From: Streptomyces humicola
GTDB lineage: Bacteria; Actinomycetota; Actinomycetes; Streptomycetales; Streptomycetaceae
Reading direction: 5' to 3'
Length of the DNA: 64,000 nucleotides
NCBI RefSeq assembly: GCF_024436035.1
Contig: NZ_JANFNG010000012.1
Span: 124,001-188,000, forward strand
Positions 8,759-17,028 of this stretch are shown here, piece by piece. The notes beneath the pieces were generated by a model. That model had not been told where the DNA came from. It searched no databases and saw only the letters and a list, made by a program, of their open reading frames with translations. The stretch's first letter is position 1, and the number at the start of each line of letters is the position of its first letter. The translations under genes were made by a program, and so were the position numbers.

Positions 8759-11032
8759 TCATCCGCCGACGTGCACGTGCGGAGCCCATAGGCTGGGCAG
8801 TTCGGGGTACATCCGCCGCAGTTGCATCACCGCGCGGCGCAGTGCGGCCGCGCTGCGCTCGGGGTCGATCGCGCCGGAGTCCTCGTCGCTCCGCATCTGC
8901 GCATACACCGTTCGTACCAGCCGGACCGCGACCAGGTCGTTAACCGTCCACTGCGATCCGATGACGTTATGGAAGCCGGCGAGATGTATCGCCGTCGACA
9001 AGGTCAGCGGCTCGTCCATCAGCGCGGAGATGGGACGGAACGCCGTGCTGCACGCCGACAGATAGGCGAGGCGCGAACGCGGCAGCCTCAACGCGGTCAG
9101 GTCACGGACCGTCAGTCCGCCGCCGGGGTCGGTCGGCAGCAGCAACCGGCTTTCGCCGGGGTTGTCCAGGTCCAGTACCCCGTGGCAGGCGAAGTGCACC
9201 ACCGGGTGGTGAGCCAGGTGCTCCTTCACCGCCTGCGCGGTGGCGTCCTCGCCCACCAGCGGCTTGGTCGCCACCAGCCGGCGGAGCACATCGATCTCCC
9301 GGTCGATTCCGGGGAGTCCGTCCTGCGGTGCGGCGACCAGCAGGAGCGGGGCCTGCGCCTCGCCGGGTGAAGCGGGGGCCGGTTCCCGCAGCAGACTGCG
9401 GAGGGTCGGGGCATAGGACGGGACGACGTGGTCGAGCACGGATTCGCCCGTGGCTCCGGGGCTTCCTGCGGCGTGCAGCGGCAGATGACCGGTGAACCCG
9501 CAGGGTATCCACCACAGCCGCGGGAGCTCTCGTCCCTCCCTGTCGGCGGCCGGGGCGCCGGTGAGAAATCCGGCCGCTTCGAGCGCGGGCCGGGCCACAC
9601 GAGTCCACAGCCATTCCAGGAACTCGCGCAGATCTTCCTCACCGGTCCGGCGCGCCTCCTGGCCTCTGCCGCCGATGGCGAACGCGACCGCTTTGAGCAT
9701 GCGGCTCGCCTGGTTGGTGAACTCCTCACGCGTCACTTCAGGGAGGGGTACGACGGTGATGGTGCCGCTCCGCAGAACGATGCAATCGCTGCGGTAGGCA
9801 CTGGTGTTGACGAACACCACAGTGCGCTCGCCGAGCCCCGCGATCAGCTCCCGTATCGGAGGCGGCTCGAGGAACCCGGGGAGGATGTCGCGTATGGCGC
9901 GGAGCGTCTCATTCCAGGAGATCACCGTGGACTGGTGGCGGGTCGCCGGACGTTGCCCGTCGAACCCGTCCCGAAGGTGCTCGAATCTCTCCGCCAGCGC
10001 GGGGTCGAGTGTGCGCAGCCGGACCAGATCGTCGTCGGCACCGGTCAACTGCTCCGCCAGTACGGCTCGTCCGTACTCCAGCAGCTCCAGCGCCTTCTCC
10101 GGCTGCCCCGCCTGCAGCGCGCAGCCGGCGCCCTCGGCGGCGAGTGCCCACAGGCGGTTCAGCAGGGCGGCCTGATCCGCGGGGCCCAGCCGTACCAGGG
10201 CCAGCAGCGGCAGTAACTCAACCGCCTGGGTGAAGCCCTGCAACGCGCGGTCCCACTCGCCGAGTTCGGCACGCGCCCTGCCCCATGCATAGGCCGCCGT
10301 GACCCGGCTCTCCGGTTTTGCGTTGGGCTGGGCGGCCGCCTGCTCGTAGAGGGTGCAGGCGCCGGGCGCGAGCGGGCTGTCGGCCCTGCCGTCGAGCAGT
10401 CCTCGTCCCACCTTGATCGCCTCGGTGAGATAGGGGTCGGAATCGTCCCCGGACCGCTCGGCGCGCAGCCGCAGCGCATGGATTAGCCCGGACAGGTACA
10501 GTCTGCGGTCCTTGTCCTCGACGGCGGCCGGATCCGTGTCGTGGACCGTCCGCCATCCCTCGACAGCCGCCCGCCGGTGTGCCACGGACTCATCGAGATC
10601 CGCGGTGTCCCCGGTGCGCAGATACCGGTCGGTGAGCAGCACCGCCAGCTTGTGCAGAGCGAGCGGTCGGTCCGGATCCTCCGCCGGTATCTCCTCGACG
10701 CAGTCCCGTGCCATCGCGGCGGCCTCGTCCAGCAGAGCGTCATCGCCGGTCACCCGGCCGAGACGGGCGAGGTCCGTGGCGACGTTGAGCCGGTACTTGG
10801 CGTGGAAGGGGTCGTCTTCCGGGACGATCGTCACGACGGTACGGCTGGCGTCGAGCGCCGCAAGCAGATCGTCGATGTCGCCGGCGCGCACGAATCGGCG
10901 CACGAGCGCCGCGCTGAGCGTCGACAGCAGGTGATGGCGGTCGGGATCGCCGTCCGGGATCAGTCCATCCAGGTCCTGGAGCCTATCGATGGTCTCGTCG
11001 AGCGCGGCGCCGTCCGGCTCCTCGATCTCCAG
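8759..11032 (-). CDS. TPR-CHAT caspase-like protease (CATRA-type conflict protein)
   Basis: A protein of about 757 residues: an alpha-helical, TPR-like N-terminal two thirds (repeated ALHKLAVLLTDRYLRTGD-type helices) and a C-terminal CHAT peptidase domain. The CHAT catalytic pair is visible as VVHFACHG (His) and YLSACSTA (Cys), with the family's later HLAGFHNVIGSQW segment. CHAT proteases are clostripain/caspase-like enzymes used in bacterial conflict and programmed death. The start is unresolved. The frame stays open to 11293 but has no good start before there and would then overlap the divergent gene deeply. A better start (MDEQARAMHRR, preceded by a GAAGGAAGAG ribosome site) lies in another frame near 11098. 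I therefore place the 5' edge where family-like sequence begins. A frameshift at the 5' end is possible. Confidence 0.75.
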   Translation of the reverse strand: MEIEEPDGAALDETIDRLQDLDGLIPDGDPDRHHLLSTLSAALVRRFVRAGDIDDLLAALDASRTVVTIVPEDDPFHAKYRLNVATDLARLGRVTGDDALLDEAAAMARDCVEEIPAEDPDRPLALHKLAVLLTDRYLRTGDTADLDESVAHRRAAVEGWRTVHDTDPAAVEDKDRRLYLSGLIHALRLRAERSGDDSDPYLTEAIKVGRGLLDGRADSPLAPGACTLYEQAAAQPNAKPESRVTAAYAWGRARAELGEWDRALQGFTQAVELLPLLALVRLGPADQAALLNRLWALAAEGAGCALQAGQPEKALELLEYGRAVLAEQLTGADDDLVRLRTLDPALAERFEHLRDGFDGQRPATRHQSTVISWNETLRAIRDILPGFLEPPPIRELIAGLGERTVVFVNTSAYRSDCIVLRSGTITVVPLPEVTREEFTNQASRMLKAVAFAIGGRGQEARRTGEEDLREFLEWLWTRVARPALEAAGFLTGAPAADREGRELPRLWWIPCGFTGHLPLHAAGSPGATGESVLDHVVPSYAPTLRSLLREPAPASPGEAQAPLLLVAAPQDGLPGIDREIDVLRRLVATKPLVGEDATAQAVKEHLAHHPVVHFACHGVLDLDNPGESRLLLPTDPGGGLTVRDLTALRLPRSRLAYLSACSTAFRPISALMDEPLTLSTAIHLAGFHNVIGSQWTVNDLVAVRLVRTVYAQMRSDEDSGAIDPERSAAALRRAVMQLRRMYPELPSLWAPHVHVGG

Positions 11033-11034
11033 AA

Positions 11035-12321
11035 ATGACGACGCCGGTGCGCGGGAGCCCGGGGGAGCCGGCGGTGCATAGCCCGAGCCTGCTCGTCCAT
11101 CTCTTCCTTCGTGCCGACCGTGTCGAGCACCGAGACGCGCCGGACCGCTCCTACCTGGAGGCGGTATGGGAGGGCTGCGGACGGCTCGGGATGGAGCGCG
11201 CGATCCCTGGCCGGTTGGAGCCGCTCGAGCTGCCCGCGGCGCTGCCGCCCGGCCGCGGGAGCACGGTACGGGTCCTGGCGGCGAGGGAGGCACCCGGCGC
11301 GGGGGTCCGGCAGGCCTTCGTCTTCCGCTCTCATGACGTCGTCGGTCTCACCGCGCTGCTCGCGCCCTCTGACGGGCGCGGCTGGCGGGAGTTGGAGGCG
11401 ATATGGGACCGGCACTGCCCGGCGCCGGGGGACGATGTGGTGCCGCTGGGCGGCGTACGGCTGTACCGGGCGCTGGGCGGCTCGCGATCGCTGCGCGGCG
11501 GCGGAGCGCGTCGGCTGACCGCGGACCTGCGCGGGTCGGCGCCGCCGCACCCGGCCGGCACCCGGGCGGGATGGAGCGGGCCCTGCGCTGCGGCGCACGA
11601 CGGAATCCTGCTGTGGGAGCAGCGCATCGGTCCGGAGGCCCGACTGCAGGGTGACCGCCGGCTGGTGGTCGTCGGTCACCGCAGCAGCGAGGCGCGTCTC
11701 GACGGCTGGACATGGATCGAAGGAGAGCCCGGGCTCACCGCGCTCGGCCGCTATCTGCTGCATGCCGCCAAACTCCGCTATGAAGCGCGGGTGTACGCCG
11801 CGGGCGCTGGGTTCAGGGGGCTGCGTGCCGAGGCCGAGGAGGTGCTCGACGATCTGATGCGGCTGCACAGCCGGCCGCCGGAGCGGATCGAGGAGTTCCT
11901 CGCCGCCGCACGCGGTCTCGCCCGGCTGCAGGCGGGCGGGGAAGGCCTGATCACCGCGGCCACCCGGCTGCGTGCACTGCGCAGGACAGCGGAGATCGCC
12001 GCCGCGAACATGACTGCCGCGGTGGGGGAGGAGTGGTTCCGTGATCCGGCCGGACCCTTCGCGCAGGACCGGCGCACAGCGCAGTGGCTCACGGCACAGC
12101 TTGACGACGACGTGCTCTATCTGCAGGCGACGAGCGACCGGGCTCGGGACCGACGGCTGCAGCGGCCCCGCCTACCGCAACTACGAGAGCTTCATCCGCA
12201 TCCACCTGCTCCCCCCGCTTGGGCAGCAAGACGGCGGCGGGTGTGGAGCGAAAAGACATCGAAGCCCTCGTCGCGGAACTGTCCAGGCGGCTCGCACCCA
12301 GCACCGTGTGCGACCGGATGA
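11035..12321 (+). CDS. CATRA system CHAT/TPR-associated protein with chimeric 3' end
   Basis: The frame gives 428 residues. To about residue 372 it matches what I remember of the CASPASE/TPR-repeat-associated (BN6_48550-type) family: SLLVHLFLRADR near the start, LTALLAPSDGRGWRELE, LDGWTWIEGEPGLTALGRYLLHAAKLRYE and a closing AQWLTAQLDDDVLYLQA. After DRARDRRL (about 12157) the frame becomes Pro/Arg-rich nonsense because the DNA there encodes an integrase fragment in other frames. The natural C-terminus was therefore replaced or trimmed by a few residues. The gene is divergent from, and abuts, the CHAT gene, leaving almost no room for promoters. The function of this family is not established; a role as partner or regulator of the CHAT protease is inferred from linkage. 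Confidence 0.65.
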   Translation: MTTPVRGSPGEPAVHSPSLLVHLFLRADRVEHRDAPDRSYLEAVWEGCGRLGMERAIPGRLEPLELPAALPPGRGSTVRVLAAREAPGAGVRQAFVFRSHDVVGLTALLAPSDGRGWRELEAIWDRHCPAPGDDVVPLGGVRLYRALGGSRSLRGGGARRLTADLRGSAPPHPAGTRAGWSGPCAAAHDGILLWEQRIGPEARLQGDRRLVVVGHRSSEARLDGWTWIEGEPGLTALGRYLLHAAKLRYEARVYAAGAGFRGLRAEAEEVLDDLMRLHSRPPERIEEFLAAARGLARLQAGGEGLITAATRLRALRRTAEIAAANMTAAVGEEWFRDPAGPFAQDRRTAQWLTAQLDDDVLYLQATSDRARDRRLQRPRLPQLRELHPHPPAPPAWAARRRRVWSEKTSKPSSRNCPGGSHPAPCATG

Positions 12322-12375
12322 AAACGGTCAAACACCTCTTCCAGAACCATGGTGGAAGAGAGGCGGCGGGCGGAT
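12164..12375 (+). pseudogene. tyrosine-recombinase (integrase) core-binding-domain remnant
   Basis: Starting at 12164, GPAYRNYESFIRIHLLPP is read in one frame and, after a one-base shift near 12213, LGSKTAAGVERKDIEALVAE, LSRRLAPSTVCDRMKTVKHLFQ follow in another. This is the SAM-like N-terminal core-binding domain of phage/ICE tyrosine integrases. The catalytic domain is absent. It sits exactly where the CATRA partner loses its own coding sequence, so this is the scar of an old insertion or recombination. It overlaps the chimeric 3' end of the preceding frame. Confidence 0.6.
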
Positions 12376-12395
12376 GACCTCGCCGCACTGAACGC

Positions 12396-12815
12396 ATGGA
12401 CCCGCGCAGGGTGATCGCCGTGGGCCTGGTGCTGCTAGGTCTCGGCATGGGCCTGACGGGAGCCGCGCACGGCGCAGTTCTGATCGGCTTGACAGTCGTG
12501 CTGTGGACTTTCGCGGAGATCACCTACGCCTCGATCGCCAACGCCTATCCTGGCGAATTCTCGCCCCCGCACCTGCGGGGTCGGTATCGGGGAGCGGATG
12601 GCATCGCCCACACTCTCGCCGGAGCCCTGGGACCCGCCGTGGGCGGATTCCTGTACTCCTTCTCCGCCCCTGTTCACTGGTTGACCTGTGCTGCTGCGGC
12701 CGTATTGGGTGCCCTGCTCATCCTCGGAGCGAAACCCGGTAGACAGCATACGGTCCTTGCCGGAATGCCCGCATCGACGGGTGCCGCAGAGCCCGTCTCC
12801 GAGCTGGGCAGCTAG
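12396..12815 (+). pseudogene. MFS transporter C-terminal fragment
   Basis: The 139-residue frame MDPRRVIAVGLVLLG... has about four hydrophobic helices, including VLLGLGMGLTGAAHG and LTVVLWTFAEITYASIANAY, and the segment HLRGRYRGADGIAHTLAGALGPAVGGFLYS, which corresponds to helices 9-12 of drug-efflux MFS transporters. The N-terminal two thirds are missing, replaced upstream by integrase debris. A third of a transporter is unlikely to function, so I call it a remnant although the frame itself is intact. Confidence 0.65.
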
Positions 12816-12928
12816 CGGCCGAGACCGCTGGCTGCCGAAAGACCACTGGAATCGGCGCCGCATTGACGAGAAAGTTCGTCCGCGGCGCCACCGTTTCCGC
12901 CTCCAATGTGAAGTGAGTTGAAACAGTC

Positions 12929-13235
12929 ATGACGATCGAGTCGACCAGCATTTCCGCAGCACACCGGATCGACATCCCGTCAGCCACCGATGAACCGGCC
13001 GCGTATGTCACCGCGCTGCTCGACGTCGCATCCGTTCGATGTGATCGCCCAAACCCCGGTCCGTGCGAAGGCGCTGTGCCTGGACACGCCGACGGAACTG
13101 CTGGAGCGGGAGCCGGAGCCCGGTGAGTGGCCAGCTGCCTACGGCATCGGGCACCTCTTCGACGTCGACGTGGTGTGCGGCTTCCGCTGGCGCCTGGTGG
13201 CCACGGAAGACGACCCCGTCTACCCCCGCCGATAG
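12929..13235 (+). pseudogene. DinB-family protein remnant, frameshifted and 3'-truncated
   Basis: MTIESTSISAAHRIDIPS... ALLD is read from the ATG at 12929. After a frame change near 13023 the text continues HPFDVIAQTP, TELLEREPEPGEWPAAYGIG, HLFDVDVVCGFRWRLVATED and stops at 13235. This is the beginning of a DinB/DUF664-type four-helix protein (PxPGxWSxxEVxxHLxDxE pattern with the metal-site His kept in HLFD). The second half of the family fold is absent. The frameshift and truncation make it a pseudogene. Confidence 0.5.
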
Positions 13236-13459
13236 TCAGCCGAAGCACACATAGCTGGGGGTGACACCTGAAACAGCTGACACTCCCCGCAACGACTGAC
13301 TCGAGGACTCACCATCATCAAAGGCCCTGGACAACATAAAACGGATCCCATTCAACAACATTGAGTCATTCAGTGAGCTGAGAGACAATCGATTCTGATC
13401 GAATACGAACCGATCGAGCCCGTGAAGACGGACATGCTTCTCTGTGGTGGCACACCGAC

Positions 13460-13493
13460 GTGAAGGGAGACCCTTGCTGGGGCCTCCCTTCAC
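13460..13493. terminator. hairpin terminator downstream of small secreted protein gene
   Basis: GTGAAGGGAGACC and GGCCTCCCTTCAC form a 13-bp stem with one mismatch and a short loop. It lies 41 bp downstream (minus strand) of the small secreted protein gene, so it probably ends that transcript. No long T-run follows, as is common in high-GC actinobacteria. Confidence 0.55.
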
Positions 13494-13533
13494 GCTTACC
13501 CGATCACGGCACTATGCAGTGACGACTAGAAAG

Positions 13534-13797
13534 TCACCGGCTGCACACCCGGTGAGCCGGATGCCAGGTCCGGGTCCAGTAACCGGCGTGGTTGTGTCCC
13601 TTCCTGTCGCGGTATGCCGGGTGCCAGGTGCGGGTCCAGTAGCCACCAACTTCGTGGCAGCGCTCACTCTTTACCACCACACGCTCCCCGTGGACAGGGG
13701 CGGCAGACGCCACCCCTGCTGAGGTAATGGCCGCGCCTCCCGCAAGCGCTACGGAAGCCGTACCCATCGCAATCCACCGCTTAAGACCAGTTCCCAT
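13534..13797 (-). CDS. small secreted protein with duplicated WTRTWHPA motif
   Basis: The start at 13797 is chosen because GGAAAGGA lies about 10 bases upstream; the longer open frame has no such support. The 87-residue product has a clear signal peptide (basic MGTGLKRW, hydrophobic Ala/Gly/Val core, cleavage after GVASAA). The mature peptide of about 55 residues contains two near-identical units, GYWTRTWHPAYR and GYWTRTWHPAHR, separated by a His/Lys/Arg-rich spacer. The mature part is Trp-, His- and Arg-rich and ends CSR, with a second Cys near its start (SERCHEVG) that could form a disulfide. I do not recognise the family. An extracellular role, perhaps metal or surface binding, is only a guess. 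It is an intact gene among remnants. Confidence 0.7.
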   Translation of the reverse strand: MGTGLKRWIAMGTASVALAGGAAITSAGVASAAPVHGERVVVKSERCHEVGGYWTRTWHPAYRDRKGHNHAGYWTRTWHPAHRVCSR

Positions 13798-14346
13798 TTC
13801 CGAACATCCTTTCCAGCTGCTGGGGTGATGAACCCGGTCACGACAGCGAGTGCTGTCGTCGCACCGTGCATTCGACATACTGCCCGTCTCGGAGAGCCAT
13901 TTCCCGTGAATCGCCCAGCTGTTACACAACCCCAACAATCTAACTTTCTCTCAGCTAATTCTCAGATTTCTCAGATTTCTTAGGCGCTACACTGAGCTGA
14001 GCTCTTCAGATCGTCACCGGACCGGGGAATGGTGCGGCCCGTGAGCGCGAAGCTTTTTTGTCGTTGCGATGGTGTCAACTTCCGCTTAGCTTCTTCCTTA
14101 ACGTCGAGCGCTTGATCGCGTTCGATCAGCCTTTCGGGTCGTTTGACGGTCTTGCCCACGACGTCGTAGCGGGTGGCTAGGACGGCAATTCCGGCTTCTC
14201 GGTGGCCGTCCTAGCCCTGGCCGGGAGGGTTTGGGTGCACGCGCCGGACAGCCCAGGTGGGGGATGTTTCCGGAACCCGCGTCGGACTCGTGCCGGTGTC
14301 AGTGTTCCGGAGCGGTCCGGCTCCTCCTAGCCCTCACCTCTGACGA
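13798..14346. other. gene-poor spacer of about 550 bp
   Basis: The part up to about 13990 is unusually AT-rich for this window (stretches such as CTAACTTTCTCTCAGCTAATTC) and probably holds the promoter of the minus-strand small secreted protein. The remainder has no frame with recognisable protein. It borders transposase debris at 14347. Confidence 0.4.
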
Positions 14347-14553
14347 TCACCCAATCGAGTGACCACGTCGGACCCGGTCTTCCTTGGCCAGGCCCGGGCT
14401 CCACCCACGACCTGACCACCGCATCATCGAGGCGCGGAGGTGGAGGCCGGCGAGGTAGCTCTCGGGCGTCTTGTCATATCGAGTCGTGCTGCCACGCCAG
14501 GCCTTCAGATTGTTGATCAGGCGCTCGACGGTGTTCTGCTCCTTGTAGGCCAA
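14347..14553 (-). pseudogene. IS5-type DDE transposase C-terminal fragment
   Basis: The minus frame reads AYKEQNTVERLINNLKAWRG, TTRYDKTPESYLAGLHLRAS: the conserved end of IS5-family transposases, including the catalytic-region ERxxNxLK signature. Everything upstream of the glutamate region is missing. The open frame begins at the junction with the resolvase fragment that follows on the plus strand, so two mobile-element scraps are joined near 14549. Confidence 0.65.
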
Positions 14554-14733
14554 CGACGGACTCGCCGCCGCCCGCGCCCCGCGGACGCGTCGGCGGGCGC
14601 CGCCCCAAGCTCACCGCCGACCAGGTCGCGCTCGCGCAGCAGCTGTACGACGTCCCCGAGAAAACCGTCCAGCAAATCGCCGACCTGTTCGGGGTGCCCC
14701 GCTCCACGGTCTACGGACACCTCAACAGAGATA
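14549..14733 (+). pseudogene. serine recombinase (resolvase/invertase) C-terminal HTH fragment
   Basis: NDGLAAARA in one frame, then GRVGGRRPKLTADQVALAQQ, LYDVPEKTVQQIADLFGVPR and STVYGHL in the next, match the C-terminal DNA-binding helix-turn-helix of Hin/Tn3-resolvase-type recombinases. The catalytic domain is absent and a frameshift separates the first nine residues. It abuts the transposase fragment, which suggests recombination between mobile elements. Confidence 0.6.
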
Positions 14734-14820
14734 CCACCGTGCCTCGCCAGCCGAAGAAGAACGCCGCGAAGAGCGAAGACCTGACGCTCGACTCGCAGGT
14801 CGGCTTGCTACCGGCTGGCT

Positions 14821-14942
14821 ACTTTGCCCCTGGGGACAAAGGTAGGAGTCCGGGGCCATCCAGGGCGGGCGTAGCCCGTCGCCCGCGACGCCGAAGGCGC
14901 CCTTGACGAGCGGAGTGGCCCCGAACCCTGCGCTGGCGAGCG
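14821..14942. other. cluster of short hairpins (foldback-rich DNA)
   Basis: Four small palindromes lie in 80 bases: CGGGC-GTA-GCCCG (14866-14878), GTCG-CCCG-CGAC (14878-14889), CGCC-GAA-GGCG (14889-14899) and CGCT-GGCG-AGCG (14931-14942). They are preceded by TTTGCCCC/GGGGACAAA around 14823-14840. No protein-coding pattern is visible. Close-set mini-hairpins with three-base loops recall Streptomyces telomere or replication-origin DNA, but no known telomere sequence is recognised. Confidence 0.35.
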
Positions 14943-14954
14943 AATCCGGGCTCG

Positions 14955-14997
14955 TACTCCAGCCGAAGATCATGTGACGTGGTCTTCGGCTGGAGTA
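14955..14997. terminator. perfect 15-bp inverted repeat, probable terminator
   Basis: TACTCCAGCCGAAGA and TCTTCGGCTGGAGTA are perfectly complementary across a 13-base loop. The repeat ends one base before the stop of the minus-strand gene at 14998, so it is well placed to terminate that gene. Confidence 0.6.
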
Positions 14998-15195
14998 TTA
15001 GGTGCTGTGGTGTTCGGTGAGTGGGCCAACGCCGAGATCTTCGCGCATGAGCTTGCGCATCTTGGCGGCTGCATTGCCGCGTCCCTCCCAGCGCGCGTGA
15101 TCCTCGCGCTTCCACCGATTCCAATCCGCGATGAGCGTAGCGACGATGCCGATCGCGGCCCCGGCCAGGGTGGAGAGCAGTGGCAACCAATCCAT
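14998..15195 (-). CDS. short membrane-anchored protein, probably truncated
   Basis: The start at 15195 (MDWLPLLSTLAGAAIGIVAT) matches the usual N-terminus of a common actinobacterial single-helix membrane protein: one N-terminal membrane helix, then a basic WNRWKRED segment. Such proteins normally continue for 150 residues or more. Here only 65 residues remain and the tail (KMRKLMREDLGVGPLTEHHS) is unlike that family. It may be a truncated gene. Function unknown. Confidence 0.4.
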   Translation of the reverse strand: MDWLPLLSTLAGAAIGIVATLIADWNRWKREDHARWEGRGNAAAKMRKLMREDLGVGPLTEHHST

Positions 15196-15440
15196 GGGGG
15201 CCAGCGTGCGCCATACGGTGGCGGCGGCACCAGGTGGGCTTCGAGGCCGGACCTGTACAGCCGGGCTGCGGCACTCGACGACGAGCAGCGCGGCGGCCAC
15301 GACACCGTGCGGGCAGGTCGCCGCAGCGCTGCGGGCGGAACGGCGCGTGATCGGAGGTGGGCGCGGTGCGACGGTATTGCCGCGGCGGCGACCCCGCGAC
15401 CGTTGGCGCCCCGGAAGGACTCCACGGCGCCGGCGTCCGA

Positions 15441-16007
15441 TTAGGGTTCGGAGCGGGGCGTCGGCTCGGCCACGTCGAACTCGATCCGGACTTCGTCCGC
15501 CAGCCGCAGTGCGCCGAGGAACGCCGTGTACGGCTTGATCCCCCAGGTGGATTGCAGAATGGTCGCGGCGCCGCGAAGGCGCCCATCGCCCGCCTGACCA
15601 TGCACCGTCACCGGATGAGTCCGGCCCTTGATCGTGAGGTCACCGGTGATGTCGAACGACTGCAACGTGCCCGTGATCCGGGTGGAGCGGAAGGTGATCG
15701 AGGGATGCTCGGCGGTGTCGAGCAGCGCCTTGCCCTGAAGCGTTCGCTTGATCTCGGCACGGTCGCCGTCGGTGAGGGGCTTCAGTCCACCGGTCCCTTC
15801 CCGCACTTCGAGCGATGCGGTCTCCACCGTCACGGTTACCGAGCACTTCGCCGGATCGCTGAGCACCACCGTGGCGTCGCCCGACCAGTGTGTGGCCTCG
15901 ATCGTGAGGTCGTGTCCGGCCTTGCGGCCGAGTCCGGCACGGCTGGTCTTGACACGCAGGCTGCCGATCGACGATCCGATGCGATATCTGCCGTCTGTCA
16001 ATGTCAC
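15441..16007 (-). CDS. YceI-family lipocalin-like protein
   Basis: A 188-residue protein with the YceI layout: DGRYRIGSSIGSLRVKTSRA at the start, an internal GKALLDTAEHPSITFRSTRI, then GDLTIKGRTHPVTV and a final LADEVRIEFDVAE. The family forms a beta-barrel that binds polyisoprenoid-like amphiphiles. There is no signal peptide, which is usual for the actinobacterial cytoplasmic form. The start is GTG at 16007, just below the AACGTTTACTGTACG stretch. No partner gene is adjacent; neighbours are remnants. The gene looks complete. Confidence 0.88.
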   Translation of the reverse strand: MTLTDGRYRIGSSIGSLRVKTSRAGLGRKAGHDLTIEATHWSGDATVVLSDPAKCSVTVTVETASLEVREGTGGLKPLTDGDRAEIKRTLQGKALLDTAEHPSITFRSTRITGTLQSFDITGDLTIKGRTHPVTVHGQAGDGRLRGAATILQSTWGIKPYTAFLGALRLADEVRIEFDVAEPTPRSEP

Positions 16008-16429
16008 AACGTTTACTGTACGTATCCGCGGTGGCGGCTGCAGGCCGAGTTCGGGTCGTCGAGCTCGGCCCCACCGACCTTGAACCGGGGTGGATCACCG
16101 AAGGTGATCCGCATCGGGACGCTGCCCACTCGCCGGCGGCCGCCTATCCCGCCCGCTGTAGGGTCCCCTTCGCCAGGCGCCACGAGCCGATGTCGCCTGC
16201 TGGGATCTCGTGGCAGGTGATGTCGCAACCGTGCACGCCGGGTGGGCGCGCCGCGGCATCCGTGGCCGGACGGGCCCGCTGTGGGCGCCCGGGCCGGGAT
16301 GGGGCTGTGGCGTCATTGCCCCGGAACGCCGGTCCGGGGCGACGGTACGGCCCGCCGCAAGGGCGGTCGGCGGCTGCCAGGGAACCGACCTGCGGCCCGG
16401 CGTGGGCCTGGGGCACACGTCCCTGTCTT

Positions 16430-16955
16430 CCGCCAGGGACACGGCGACTTCACCGGCCTGTTCACCGCCGCCCTGAAACGGCTCGACGGCCAGACCGTCC
16501 CCCAGCCGCCCGGAGGCCTGCAGCGGTGGCTGGCGCAGACCTTCCCAGACGCCCGTTGCATCTGCTCGGCGGTCCCCGAAGTGCCGGGAACAGTAACCCC
16601 GGCCGACTTCCCCCACTGGGCCGCCCCGGCCGACGTGGACGTCACGGTTGTCCGGACGCCGCTGGGCGTGGCCGAGACCGGCTCGATCCTCCTCACCGAG
16701 GCCGAGCTCGGCATCACCACCGCCGGCGTGCTGGCCCAGCACCTGGTCGTGCTCCTCGATCCGACCGACTTGGTCGAGAACATCCACCTCGCCTACCAGC
16801 ATCCCGCCTTCCAGGAGGCCGCCTACGCGCTCCTGCAGTCGGGACCATCCGGGTCCGCCGACATCGGCGGCAACACCGTCCATCCGGCCCAGGGCGTCAC
16901 CACCCTGACCGTCATCCTGGCGCCCCGCGCTACCACGGGTCGAGGTGAGCCATGA
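16430..16955 (+). pseudogene. LUD-domain (LutC-like) protein, 5'-truncated
   Basis: The plus frame contains VDVTVVRTPLGVAETGSILL, TEAELGITTAGVLAQHLVVL, LDPTDLVENIHLAYQHPAF, SGPSGSADIGGNTVHPAQG and TTLTVILAPR: the C-terminal half of the LUD fold (LutC/YkgG) used in lactate oxidation. Family resemblance begins only around 16430; the sequence before that is Arg/Pro-rich without homology pattern and has no credible start. No lutA/lutB genes accompany it. I read it as a 5'-truncated remnant, although the C-terminal half is well kept. Confidence 0.6.
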
Positions 16956-17028
16956 CCCAGGTCCGCTGCTCGGCAACGTCCACGGCCGCGCACAGATCCA
17001 GCAGAACTGGACGAAAATGACAGACCGT

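Noticed and set aside
9428-10216. Long plus-strand frames opposite the CHAT gene
   Set aside because: They are antisense shadows; the minus strand carries the recognisable TPR and CHAT motifs.
14819-15601. 260-codon minus frame across the hairpin cluster
   Set aside because: It crosses palindromic DNA and overlaps YceI in another frame; Arg/Pro/Ser-rich without a fold pattern.
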